Origin: Rufibacter sp. DG15C
Lineage (GTDB): Bacteria > Bacteroidota > Bacteroidia > Cytophagales > Hymenobacteraceae
Direction of reading: 5' to 3'
Length of the DNA: 64,000 bases
Assembly (NCBI RefSeq): GCF_001577755.1
Contig: NZ_CP010776.1
Span: forward strand, 2,914,001 to 2,978,000
Position 1 is the stretch's first letter, and every line of letters begins with the position of its first letter. Both the position numbers and the translations under genes were made by a program. The notes under the pieces are model-generated. The model saw only the letters and a program-made list of their open reading frames with translations. It did not search any database and had not been told where the DNA came from. Shown piece by piece: positions 35,594 to 45,043 of the stretch.

Positions 35594-38140
35594 TTAGGCT
35601 GGTCGGTTCTTGGTGCGCCGGGTAGGCGGGGCTGTGAGCGGGTCTTCGGGCCAGTGGTGTTTGGGGTAGCGGCCGCGTAAATCTTTACGCACGTCAAAAT
35701 AGCCCGTAGTCCAGAAACTTCTTAAATCACGAGTCACCTGCACTGGGCGCATGGCCGGCGATAGCAAATGTACCAGCAAGGGCACTTTGCCGCCGCCAAT
35801 CCTGGGCGTGTCCAGCATCCCGAAAATCTCTTGCAGGCGCACTGCCAACACCGGAGCCTCTGGGTTTGAGTAGTCCAAGGCTATTCTTGAGCCAGTGGGC
35901 ACCTCTAAATGTGACGGTGCTAAACGGTCTAACTCCTGACGCTGTTCCCAGGTAAAATCCGTGAGAAGGATTTCGGTGAAATCTAGGCGCGCTACTTGGT
36001 CCAATGATTTCAGGCCAACCAGGTGAGGAGCCAACCATTCATGCATGGTTTCCTGCAGCTTGCTATCTGAAACGTCTGGCCAATTAGTTGAATCCAAAAC
36101 GTGTAGAAAAGCCAAACGCTCCTTTAACTGGGTGGCTTCTTTGGGCCAAGGCAAACGCTCTATACCTTTTTCCTGCAAAGCCTGCAACAAGGCTTGATTG
36201 ACTAACTCACCGTTTGGATTAGTGACGAGCTTTTCTTCCAATACTAAAGCGCCCAGTCTCGTAAATTTGCGGGCTGTGACTTTCTCAGTGGTGGTATCCC
36301 ATTTCACTTCTTCCACCTCTTCTAATTGGTGTTTGAAATGCGTGAGAATCTCGGCCTTGTCAATGGGGGCGGCCAACAGCACTCTTGACCTGGCACCAAT
36401 CTCCAAGTGCGCCACTCCGTAGAACTCAGCCTCGGTGAAGAGCTCTGTGGACAAAGTAGCTTTTTGACCGGTCACCAGACGCACCCTTCCCGTTGACTCT
36501 CTTTGGGCCAAGCGGTCTGGGTAAGCTAAGGCCGCTAATATTCCAGCTTTGTCTGGTTGCAATGACTTTTGAGTTTCTTTGATGCGCTGGCGCAAGTGCT
36601 GGGCTTGTTCCTTAACTCTCCTTAACGCATTTTCATCTATGACAAACCCAGGCGTGGGGGGGCGTTTATAATCCAGGATCTCCAATCGTAAGGCTAAGTC
36701 TGGCAAAGGCTCGGTGAAACCACCAGCCTGGGGTTTTAGGATATCCCGGTCAGCCAACAAAGCGGCCAGGGCACAAGCAGTTGCACCGGCACCTAAGGCA
36801 TGGCCTTGCAGTACCAAATGCCCCAACCTAGGAGGCAAGCCCAATGCAGCCATTGCTTTGCCATGCGGGGTAGGATTGCCCTGAGCATCTATGGCTTCTA
36901 GCCTTAGTAATAAATCACGGGCCAACGCCAAAGCGGCGGCAGGTGGGGTGTCCAGCCATTTTAGTTGGTTGGCATCTTTCACTCCCCAAATAGCCAGTTC
37001 CAAGGCGAGGCTGGAAAGGTCTGCCTCACAGATTTCGGGGGCTTGGCGTTCTGGTAGTTGTAGTTGGTCGGCTGCAGTCCAGAGTCTATAGCAGATGCCA
37101 GGACCTAATCGTCCTGCGCGGCCACGGCGTTGGTCTGCGGTGGCCCGCGAGACTTGGATTGTAGACAAGGTGGTTAGGCCGTTGCGCGGCACAAATTTGG
37201 GCACCCGGGCATAACCACCGTCTATCACTATAGTTACGCCCTCAATGGTTAAGCTGGTCTCCGCGATGCTGGTGGCCAACACTACTTTCCTTATACCCAA
37301 GGGGGCGGGTTGAATGGCTGCCAACTGTTGGCTCAGGGTCAAATCACCGTGCAGTAAATGCAGTTGAGTGGCTTCAGGTAGCGTGCTTTCCAGTAATTGC
37401 GCCACGCGTCGCATTTCGCCCATGCCTGGCAAAAACACCAGTATATCTCCAGTGGTATGTTTGGTTAGCGCCTGCCTAATCGCCTTCGGGGCAAGGTTGG
37501 GTAAGCGCTCTGGCGCCCGGGTGCCAGCAGCGGCCACCTCTGCGGGAGATAGGTAAAACGTCTCTACCGGGTACATGCGGCCCTCGCTTCTCACTACAGG
37601 CGCTTCTAGCCAAGCACCCACTCCCGTGGCGTCTAAGGTGGCGCTCATGACCAATAGGCGTAAGTCTGGCCTGAGGACCGCTTGCGCATCCAAGGCTAGG
37701 GCCAAACCCGTGTCTGCGGCCAGGCTCCGCTCATGGAATTCGTCGAAGATGATGGCGGCAATGCCTTCCAGGCCGGGGTCAGCTTGAATGAGCCGGGTCA
37801 AGATGCCTTCGGTGACTACTTCAATTCTGGTTTTGTCTGAGACCTTATGTTCTAGCCGCACCCAGTAGCCCACCGTTTGTCCCACCGCTTCACCTAAGAT
37901 ATCTGCCACGCGCTGGGCGGCGGCTCTAGCGGCCAGCCGACGAGGTTCCAACATCAGGATCTTGCCGTCTGCGCGCCAGGCTGCCTGCAATAAAGCTAGC
38001 GGAACCAGCGTGGTTTTACCGGCACCCGGCGGCGCCTCCAGTACGGCGCGCGTATTAGCTGCCAAGGCCTCCATTAACGCCGGAAGCGCTTCTTTGACAG
38101 GCAGGTCTGGTAACTGGGAAAGGGAAGGATTCACGGACAT
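35594..38140 (-). CDS. hrpB: ATP-dependent RNA helicase-like HrpB
   Basis: The 848-residue DExH helicase has Walker A APPGAGKTT (36-44), Walker B FDEFHERS (132-139, the DEFH form usual in HrpB), MSATLD, and the motif VI region QRRGRAGRLGPG. HrpB-type C-terminal domains fill the second half. The role of HrpB in bacteria is not well settled. The ATG at 38140 is chosen; the frame runs 50 codons further to 38290, but that extension translates palindrome copy 15. Confidence 0.92.
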   Translation of the reverse strand: MSVNPSLSQLPDLPVKEALPALMEALAANTRAVLEAPPGAGKTTLVPLALLQAAWRADGKILMLEPRRLAARAAAQRVADILGEAVGQTVGYWVRLEHKVSDKTRIEVVTEGILTRLIQADPGLEGIAAIIFDEFHERSLAADTGLALALDAQAVLRPDLRLLVMSATLDATGVGAWLEAPVVRSEGRMYPVETFYLSPAEVAAAGTRAPERLPNLAPKAIRQALTKHTTGDILVFLPGMGEMRRVAQLLESTLPEATQLHLLHGDLTLSQQLAAIQPAPLGIRKVVLATSIAETSLTIEGVTIVIDGGYARVPKFVPRNGLTTLSTIQVSRATADQRRGRAGRLGPGICYRLWTAADQLQLPERQAPEICEADLSSLALELAIWGVKDANQLKWLDTPPAAALALARDLLLRLEAIDAQGNPTPHGKAMAALGLPPRLGHLVLQGHALGAGATACALAALLADRDILKPQAGGFTEPLPDLALRLEILDYKRPPTPGFVIDENALRRVKEQAQHLRQRIKETQKSLQPDKAGILAALAYPDRLAQRESTGRVRLVTGQKATLSTELFTEAEFYGVAHLEIGARSRVLLAAPIDKAEILTHFKHQLEEVEEVKWDTTTEKVTARKFTRLGALVLEEKLVTNPNGELVNQALLQALQEKGIERLPWPKEATQLKERLAFLHVLDSTNWPDVSDSKLQETMHEWLAPHLVGLKSLDQVARLDFTEILLTDFTWEQRQELDRLAPSHLEVPTGSRIALDYSNPEAPVLAVRLQEIFGMLDTPRIGGGKVPLLVHLLSPAMRPVQVTRDLRSFWTTGYFDVRKDLRGRYPKHHWPEDPLTAPPTRRTKNRPA

Positions 38141-38193
38141 CTTGCCGCAAAGGTCGGGATTCTTAAGGAAAGAAAATATGTGTAAGAGGCATT

Positions 38194-38232
38194 CGTTTTT
38201 GGCCTCTTTTCCAGAAAACAGGCTAAAAATGA
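38194..38232. repeat. Dispersed palindrome, copy 15
   Basis: CGTTTTTGGCCTCTTTTCCA is followed by GAAAACAGGCTAAAAATG. It lies upstream of hrpB and encodes part of its false N-terminal extension. Confidence 0.82.
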
Positions 38233-38339
38233 AAGCTTTGGCTTTACAAAGAATCCCCTTGTTCGCCCAATGAATGATATGGGTGAACAAGGGGATCCTG
38301 AAAGTCAGCTGTATTCAAGCTTAGCAAGGTCAGGATTCG

Positions 38340-41300
38340 CTATTGAATCACTACCCTTTTAGTCACGGTTCCCTGCGCCGTTTTGATCAGCAACACGTAC
38401 AAGCCTGCCGGCGCTTGCGGCAGGTCTATCTCTAGTTTGGTGACTTGGTGGTCTTTGACCATTTGGCTATGAAAAGTTCTTCCGGTCTTGTCCAGCATCT
38501 GCACAGATTGCACATCAAAGTCGGCTTTAAGGAAGTCAATGGTGAACGTGCCTTGATTAGGGGAAGGGAAGACCTCAATAGATTCTTGCGGCGTGAGCGG
38601 CAATACAGCAAAATCTGCCTTGGCACTTCCGCCAATGCCGGCAACAGAAACAGACCCACTCATGGCTCCTTTGGGCACCCTCACTTTAAGAACGGTTGAC
38701 GAAGCATTCAAAACCTCAGCCTTTACATTTCCAAAGCTAATGGTGTCTTGCTGTCCCAAGGTTAGGAAGTGAATCCCTTTCAATTCCACCACGCTTCCTA
38801 CGCTGGCAGAAGTAGGGAGGACTTCAGTAATCACTGGGGCAGGAATGACCTCAAAGGGTTTGCTGGAGTTTCCGCCGGGCGTAGTGATTTTTACCATTCC
38901 TGATACTGCGCCTGCGGGCACCTGCACAGTTACTTGTTGCTCTTGGGCGCTCACCACCTTGGCCACTTTGTCCCCGAAAAGCACTTGGTTACGTCCTACC
39001 TCTGGAGCGAAGTGTATGCCTTGCAAGGTTACGTTGCCGCCTACGCGCTGTCTGGTTTTGTCAAAGCCTGTAAGGGAAGGCATTTGCCAAACCCTATACG
39101 CATTGCTCTTGGCAGTTCCGCCTTTGGAATAAACGGTAAACACGCCGCTGGTTGCTCCCTGCGGAATGGAAATAATCACTCCGTTGTTGGGGTATCTTGC
39201 AATCTGGCACGGAAAAGTACCTAGGGTGATGCTCTCTAGTAAATCTGGTCTAAGATGCTCTCCAATAATGGTCACTTCAGCACCTACAATTCCTTCAGTT
39301 GAGCTTAGGCCGGTAACTACTGGTGGTTGGTACACGGTAATGTCTTCTTGGCTTAATGTCGCGCCGTCTGGGGTGACTACTTTTATCCTTCCGGTGTAAG
39401 CGTCAACGGGTATTTTTATCCTAAGGAAGGTATCAGAGGCCTCCAGGATTTGAGCCGGAGCTCCGTTAACATACACTTGGTTACTGGCGGCCTCTCTTAT
39501 GAACTTGGTGCCGGTGATGGTCACTTCACTGCCATGTTTACCAGCCCCCGGCCAGAAACTCATAATACGTGGGGATGCAATTACGTTTTTAGCCACCAAC
39601 TGATTGTCACTCATTACTACTGGCATGTCATATACCCTATTGACGGTGGTATTGGTACGCACAGGCTCATTGTAGTCAAAGAAGATGTCCGCCAAGTTCT
39701 CAATCAGGTGCTTCTCCGGCAGATTTGCTTTTGGCTTTATGCTAAACTGCAACTGACCATTACTACCCGCCAAGTCTGTGGCACTGTCTGGCAACATGAT
39801 GTTATCAAAGGTGAACATGAGCACAGGACGTATTTTTCCGGTCACTGACAGCCGGTAGGGGTGCGAAACTGCGCCAACTTTAAGGGTACTGATGTCCAGG
39901 TCAGCAGAAAGTGTGTCTACTACTACCACCCGGTACGCTACGTCTGTGCCTGTATTTTGGAAGCGGACGGTGTAGCGTAAAGGTGTGTTGGTGGGGGTGT
40001 AGTGCTCTGAGGTGAGGCCCGCGGGAATGACTTGCTTGTCATTAGGGTCATACGAGTCTATGATGGGCAGGCACTGCTCGCTGACCTCTGGCTCGGGATC
40101 GTCGGGGGGCAGGGCGCTCATGATTGGAGAAGGAATGCCATCGTTTAAACTAGGCACTTCTAGGTTGGCGCTGGCAAATGTTTTGAATAAATGGCCTTTT
40201 GGTTGGTCTGCCTCTACCCTGATCACTCGTTTATCTGCGGGTACCTGCAACACCAGGCTGTCACCGGCGGCAAGTTTGTACCGCCCAGTGAAGGATAGTG
40301 TAGCGTCCTGCAAAATTCTGAAGGACAGGCTGTCAGGCATGTTTCCTGGGCCATTGTTTGTGAGCACAACTCTGGTGTCCGTCGCAGACGTCAATAGTGC
40401 CTCTACGGCCACATCTGCCAGGCCAACCATAACCGGCGAAGGATAGGTGTTAGATGGCGTAATCCAGGCTTTGGTGCAGACAGTAAGGCCTCTTAGGGCA
40501 GGGTCTGCGCAGGATACGGAGTCTGTGATGGTTATTTTTCCTTCTGTATTAGGTGCAAGGTCTCCCACCTCAAAAACATGGTTGCCTTTGTTGTCTTTAG
40601 TGAACGGAAAGGAGGCAGAGATAAGAATAACTTCTGGCGGTAGCTGCACCATGACTTTTGATCCTTGCGCTCCACCGTACCCTACGTTGGAATATGTTAC
40701 GGTAGTGGTGTTTCTAAAGCAACGCCGCCGCCTGTCTGATGACACATAAACGGTCAACATGGGACGGTTTATAACTGAGTGACCCAGATTAGGACCTTGA
40801 ATCTTACTTCCGTAGGTATCTACTATGACTGGCTTGGTAGAGGGTTGGGGGCAAATGGGAATAGCCGTTTGCCCCGGCTCATCCTTTAAAATAGACCTGA
40901 CTCTGTAGCTTCCCGTGTCTACGGGGATGATGTAATTGCCCTGCTTGTCAGAGATGCCGTAGAAAGGGCCCGGCTCTGCCACCACTAGTACTTGCGGCAA
41001 TGCTTTTTCTTGACTACCCAAGGCACAGTCTCTGTTGTCATCATCAAATAGCTTCCCAATGATGAAGGCTTGGCGCGGTGAATTTTCTGATAGGTACTCG
41101 TCCACATAAGAACCCCGGGAAATGAGTAATCTGCTTCCGGCTTTGTCAATGGAAAATCTTTGAGGCCACATATTAGGCAAGGGACTTAGCCCTTCTAGTT
41201 TTTGAATAAACCTGCCTGAAGCATCATAAACATTTATATCCCCTTCATTCACATACACGTTCAGCTTGTCGTCAAACTCAATCGTAGTGTTTACTGACCC

Positions 41301-42782
41301 TGTGTTATAAGTAGTTTTGGGTGACAATTGAGCCAGAACCTCGCCTGAAGGATTCAGTTTCTGAATTCGATTGCCGTAGTCTATCACGTACATGTGGCCC
41401 AGTTTGTCTACCCCTATGGTATGAGGCCTGTCTACCAACCCAGAAAAAGAGGCAATTGGCTTGCCGGCAGGGTCAAGTTTCTGGATAATTGAATTAGTAT
41501 AATCAACCAGATACATGTTGCCATGTACATCAATATCTAAATCTGAGAAATTATTAAAATTAGGGTTGCTGGCAAAGTTAGTATAGGTGGTGATAAACTT
41601 TCCCTCACCGTTGAATTTTACGATTCTGGAATTGTTGTTTGTACTGTTCAAACAATATAGATTGCCTTTTGCATCTACTTCAATGTCTGTAGAGGGTATG
41701 GTTTCGCCATATTCTGAAGAATAAGAAATGGTAAACAACCGGTGACCGAGGGGGTTGAACTTTTGGATGTTGGTTCCAGCATTTGGCGTATAGTTAAGGA
41801 CATAGTAATTGCCCTGCTGATCTTCTGTAAGGTCCTTGATCATGAGGGAGTTGCCCCATTGCTTGATGGGTTTACCCAAAGGAGAGTAACTCTTGACAGT
41901 TTGCTGATTATAAATGCCGGGTAGTTGCATGGTGAACAGCTCGCCCGTTTTAGTGACAGTAAGAGCTATTCTACCCTCATTGTTGAACGTTGAATCTTCA
42001 AAGCTACCTATAGAAAAAAGCAGTCTCCCTTTGCTGTCAAGTTTATGTACAGACCGCCTGATGGCATCAGAGAAATAAATATTGTCTTCCTGGTCTAGCG
42101 CAATGGTATTTTTGAATTGAAGAGGACTGTATCCATTGTTTAATAGATCGTAAATATCTAATAGCTGACCGGTTGCGTCAACCTTGAAGAGCCTGTACCC
42201 AATGGTTAAAATATGAATGATGCCTTTTGAGTCTATTTGGATAGAGACTGGGTTGTTATAGGCAGGCAGTACGTGATATTCTGTAGGCGGGAGCTTATAC
42301 TCAAAAAGGAAAGTGCCCGTGGCAGTAAACTTCTGAATACGACCATTTTCTGTATCTGCTACATAGATGTTTTTCTGGGCGTCAAGGGCTAATCCTAAGG
42401 GATTATTAAATTGACCTGGACCAGAACCTATTTGACCAAATTGATGAAGTACATCACCTGAGGGGTTGAATTTTTGAATTTTACCTAACGTATAGTTGAT
42501 CACGTAGAAGTTTCCCTCTAGGTCTCTATGAAAAGCTGGATAATAGTTAGAGCTGTCCGCGTTTTTAAGTCTTGTCTTCTTTAGGAGATTACCCTCATAG
42601 TCATATTTGCAGATTCTTCCATAATCCAAGACATACATATTCTTGTCTTCATCCAAGGTGATGTCTGATGGCCCATAAAAAGGGATGCCAAACGTCCTGT
42701 TCCACTCAAATTCAATTGTTTGTGAAAACGCGGGGGAAATGAAAATTAAGCAAAGAATGAAAAGCAGTAAAAATTGGCGCAT
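38340..42782 (-). CDS. Large secreted NHL/TIG protein with T9SS sorting domain
   Basis: The 1480-residue protein has a signal peptide ending AFSQ near residue 21. About ten NHL-type beta-propeller repeats (residues 25-560; recurring IQKFNPSG, GNMYLVDY) follow, then a carboxypeptidase-regulatory-like domain near 575-645. DUF11-type beta domains come next, including SYDPNDKQVIPAG, then about four IPT/TIG domains (roughly 1080-1395), and a C-terminal type IX sorting domain (VFPSPNQGTFTIDF to the end KRVVIQ). It should cross the outer membrane by the type IX system and be surface-attached or released. The role may be adhesion or binding; no catalytic site is seen. Confidence 0.9.
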   Translation of the reverse strand: MRQFLLLFILCLIFISPAFSQTIEFEWNRTFGIPFYGPSDITLDEDKNMYVLDYGRICKYDYEGNLLKKTRLKNADSSNYYPAFHRDLEGNFYVINYTLGKIQKFNPSGDVLHQFGQIGSGPGQFNNPLGLALDAQKNIYVADTENGRIQKFTATGTFLFEYKLPPTEYHVLPAYNNPVSIQIDSKGIIHILTIGYRLFKVDATGQLLDIYDLLNNGYSPLQFKNTIALDQEDNIYFSDAIRRSVHKLDSKGRLLFSIGSFEDSTFNNEGRIALTVTKTGELFTMQLPGIYNQQTVKSYSPLGKPIKQWGNSLMIKDLTEDQQGNYYVLNYTPNAGTNIQKFNPLGHRLFTISYSSEYGETIPSTDIEVDAKGNLYCLNSTNNNSRIVKFNGEGKFITTYTNFASNPNFNNFSDLDIDVHGNMYLVDYTNSIIQKLDPAGKPIASFSGLVDRPHTIGVDKLGHMYVIDYGNRIQKLNPSGEVLAQLSPKTTYNTGSVNTTIEFDDKLNVYVNEGDINVYDASGRFIQKLEGLSPLPNMWPQRFSIDKAGSRLLISRGSYVDEYLSENSPRQAFIIGKLFDDDNRDCALGSQEKALPQVLVVAEPGPFYGISDKQGNYIIPVDTGSYRVRSILKDEPGQTAIPICPQPSTKPVIVDTYGSKIQGPNLGHSVINRPMLTVYVSSDRRRRCFRNTTTVTYSNVGYGGAQGSKVMVQLPPEVILISASFPFTKDNKGNHVFEVGDLAPNTEGKITITDSVSCADPALRGLTVCTKAWITPSNTYPSPVMVGLADVAVEALLTSATDTRVVLTNNGPGNMPDSLSFRILQDATLSFTGRYKLAAGDSLVLQVPADKRVIRVEADQPKGHLFKTFASANLEVPSLNDGIPSPIMSALPPDDPEPEVSEQCLPIIDSYDPNDKQVIPAGLTSEHYTPTNTPLRYTVRFQNTGTDVAYRVVVVDTLSADLDISTLKVGAVSHPYRLSVTGKIRPVLMFTFDNIMLPDSATDLAGSNGQLQFSIKPKANLPEKHLIENLADIFFDYNEPVRTNTTVNRVYDMPVVMSDNQLVAKNVIASPRIMSFWPGAGKHGSEVTITGTKFIREAASNQVYVNGAPAQILEASDTFLRIKIPVDAYTGRIKVVTPDGATLSQEDITVYQPPVVTGLSSTEGIVGAEVTIIGEHLRPDLLESITLGTFPCQIARYPNNGVIISIPQGATSGVFTVYSKGGTAKSNAYRVWQMPSLTGFDKTRQRVGGNVTLQGIHFAPEVGRNQVLFGDKVAKVVSAQEQQVTVQVPAGAVSGMVKITTPGGNSSKPFEVIPAPVITEVLPTSASVGSVVELKGIHFLTLGQQDTISFGNVKAEVLNASSTVLKVRVPKGAMSGSVSVAGIGGSAKADFAVLPLTPQESIEVFPSPNQGTFTIDFLKADFDVQSVQMLDKTGRTFHSQMVKDHQVTKLEIDLPQAPAGLYVLLIKTAQGTVTKRVVIQ

Positions 42783-42964
42783 AAGCCTTTGGCCGATAAG
42801 GAGTTGTTAGGCAAGTTGGCAAACTATAATTGGTTTACCAAAGCAGGGAGAATTGTAAAAACTAAAAATAAGCTATAAGAGGCATTGACTGTTCAGCAAC
42901 TTAAAGGCAAATGAGACAGCCCAAAGCTTAACTGCTAAGAGACAAGGAGAAAATCCTCAAGACT

Positions 42965-43002
42965 CGTTTTTAGCCTCATTTCCAGAAATTAAGCCAAAAA
43001 CG
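42965..43002. repeat. Dispersed palindrome, copy 16
   Basis: CGTTTTTAGCCTCATTTCCA is followed by GAAATTAAGCCAAAAACG. It is 9 bp past the stop of the subtilase gene. Confidence 0.82.
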
Positions 43003-43010
43003 CCTGCTCT

Positions 43011-44681
43011 CTAATTCTTAACTCCTTTCTCCGCGGCTTTCTTTTCTGCCAGCAGCATGGCTTGGTAGGCATTCACAATACCGCCGGTTTTTGACAGTGC
43101 TGCGAAAGCAATTTTCCGTTTGTTGGCCGAAGCTAGGTTGGGCTGGTAGACCTTCTGTTTAGGATGCTGCACGGTAGAGGCTAGCAACACTTCTTTCAAC
43201 TCCACGGCCGTCAGTTCTGGATAATAGGCCCACACCAAGGCGGCGACGCCTGAGACTACGGGGCTGGCAAAGCTGGTGCCGTCCATTTTGTTGTATTGGT
43301 TGCCGGGGGCCAAAGAAATGATCTCTACGCCGGGCGCAAACAGGTCCACCGTCAATTTGCCGTAATTGGAGAATTCGCCGCAGAGGTTTTCATCTAAGAG
43401 ACGGGCGTTGGCACCTACCTCCAGCCAATTGCTGGCCAAGGTACCGTTGCTTCTTTTTTTGGAGGGGAAGTTGGCGGCTTCGTCAATGTTAGAGGCGTCA
43501 TTGCCGGCGGCGTGCACTATGAGCACGTTCTTGCTTTCGGCGTAGGCGGTGGCTTCATCTACCAAGCTTTTCTGGGCAGAGAAGCTCTTCCCGAAGCTCA
43601 TGTTAATGATATGCGCCCCGTTGTCCACGGCATACCGAATGGCCAGTGCAATATCCTTGTCGCGCTCATCGCCTTGGGGAACGGCACGCAGTACCATGAT
43701 TTCCACGTCTTGGGCAATTCCGTCAATGCCTATTTGGTTGTTGCGCACGCCAGCAATGACACCGGCTACCGGAGTGCCATGGTCAGGGCGGAGGCCTGTG
43801 ACGTTGTTGTTGCCATAGCGGCGGTCCTGGATGTCTTCGGGGTTGTCACCTATGATGGTACTGCGGGGATCATAACTCAGGTTGAGGTGCTGGTTCAGGA
43901 AAACATCGCTCATCTCCAGCATGTGGTGGAAAGAGTAGGGCGTGTATCCAAGCTCATACCTGCCTATCAGCCAGGCACGGGCGCGCAAGACATCTTCATT
44001 AGCAGCGGTGATGGCTTTGAGTTCTGCCAAGGTAAAATCTTTTTTATCTAAATGCTGGGCAATGATACCTTCTACTTTGCCCAACACTTGGTTGAACTCC
44101 ATGAGGGACTGCTTGTTCTTTTGTTGTTTGGCTAGTTCCTCGTCAAAGGCTTTCTTGGCGGCTGCATATTGTTTGTATTCTGCTTGTTTGGCGGTGGGCA
44201 CCTTTTGCAGGGAAGTGTATTGGCTGTAAGTAGGGGCCAGCTTACGCAAAATCCTGACAAACTCATAGGTCTCAAACTTGATGTCTTCTCCTTTGGCATT
44301 GCCCAGAAATCCCCAACCGTGCAGATCATCAATGTAGCCATTGGCGTCATCATCCAGTCCGTTGCCAGCCACTTCTTTGGGATTGGTCCAGATGCGGCCT
44401 TGCAGGTCCTCATGCAATATGTCAATGCCGCTGTCAATGACGGCCACCACCGTTTTGCGTTTGGGCGTGCGGGTGGGCAGTAATTCCTGGTACACACGGT
44501 TCACGCTGACGCCTTGCACTTGCTCCACTTCGGGGCTTAGGTTGTACCAGTTCACCAGGCTTTTGTCAAAGCTGGCAATAGTGGAGGTGGGGCCGTTCTG
44601 CGCCTGTGTAGAAGCAGGATTCACCCAGGAAAGTCCTAAGGCTAGCAATAAACAAGAGGGAAGCGTAGAGGTTTTTTTCAT
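43011..44681 (-). CDS. S8 subtilisin-like serine peptidase, secreted
   Basis: The 556-residue protein has a signal peptide ending TQAQ near residue 28. The catalytic triad is D83 in VAVIDSGIDI, H301 in RPDHGTPVAG and S470 in DGTSFASP. Between D83 and H301 there is an insert of about 190 residues, rich in charged helix (residues 135-260), that is longer than in classical subtilisins. It is probably exported to the periplasm or surface. A C-terminal type IX domain is not evident. Confidence 0.9.
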   Translation of the reverse strand: MKKTSTLPSCLLLALGLSWVNPASTQAQNGPTSTIASFDKSLVNWYNLSPEVEQVQGVSVNRVYQELLPTRTPKRKTVVAVIDSGIDILHEDLQGRIWTNPKEVAGNGLDDDANGYIDDLHGWGFLGNAKGEDIKFETYEFVRILRKLAPTYSQYTSLQKVPTAKQAEYKQYAAAKKAFDEELAKQQKNKQSLMEFNQVLGKVEGIIAQHLDKKDFTLAELKAITAANEDVLRARAWLIGRYELGYTPYSFHHMLEMSDVFLNQHLNLSYDPRSTIIGDNPEDIQDRRYGNNNVTGLRPDHGTPVAGVIAGVRNNQIGIDGIAQDVEIMVLRAVPQGDERDKDIALAIRYAVDNGAHIINMSFGKSFSAQKSLVDEATAYAESKNVLIVHAAGNDASNIDEAANFPSKKRSNGTLASNWLEVGANARLLDENLCGEFSNYGKLTVDLFAPGVEIISLAPGNQYNKMDGTSFASPVVSGVAALVWAYYPELTAVELKEVLLASTVQHPKQKVYQPNLASANKRKIAFAALSKTGGIVNAYQAMLLAEKKAAEKGVKN

Positions 44682-45043
44682 ACAAAGGCCTAAAGCAGTA
44701 CCAAAGAGAAAGCAAGTTGTTAGGAGAGTGAGAGCTACAGTGCGGATCCGGTAAAGTTATAGTCTTACTTATGTAAAGTAGTTTCTTGACGAAGTTACAG
44801 TTTTCTATAAATAAATCTAACGTTGGGCATGGATTTACCTTGAGTTCAACAACGCGATAATTAAAATTCATGCCTCCTGAATACTAGTAAAAGGAGGCTT
44901 AACCGTTTTTGGCCTGGTTTCCAGAAATCAGGCCAAAAACGGCTCAAGGCCCATTAGTAGCAGGCAGTAAAACCCATCTATCAGAAAAAGGGTATGTTAC
45001 CACAGGTACCCGTAATGGTACTCCGCAAATCAAAGGCAAACCT
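44682..45043. other. Divergent gap between subtilase and aspartase
   Basis: No gene was found. It holds palindrome copy 17. In-frame codons upstream of the aspartase ATG (44909-45043) translate the palindrome and a non-conserved stretch, so they are treated as leader. Confidence 0.6.
44903..44942. repeat. Dispersed palindrome, copy 17 (divergent gap)
   Basis: CCGTTTTTGGCCTGGTTTCC is followed by AGAAATCAGGCCAAAAACGG. It lies about 100 bp upstream of the aspartase start and encodes FPEIRPKT on the plus strand. Confidence 0.9.
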
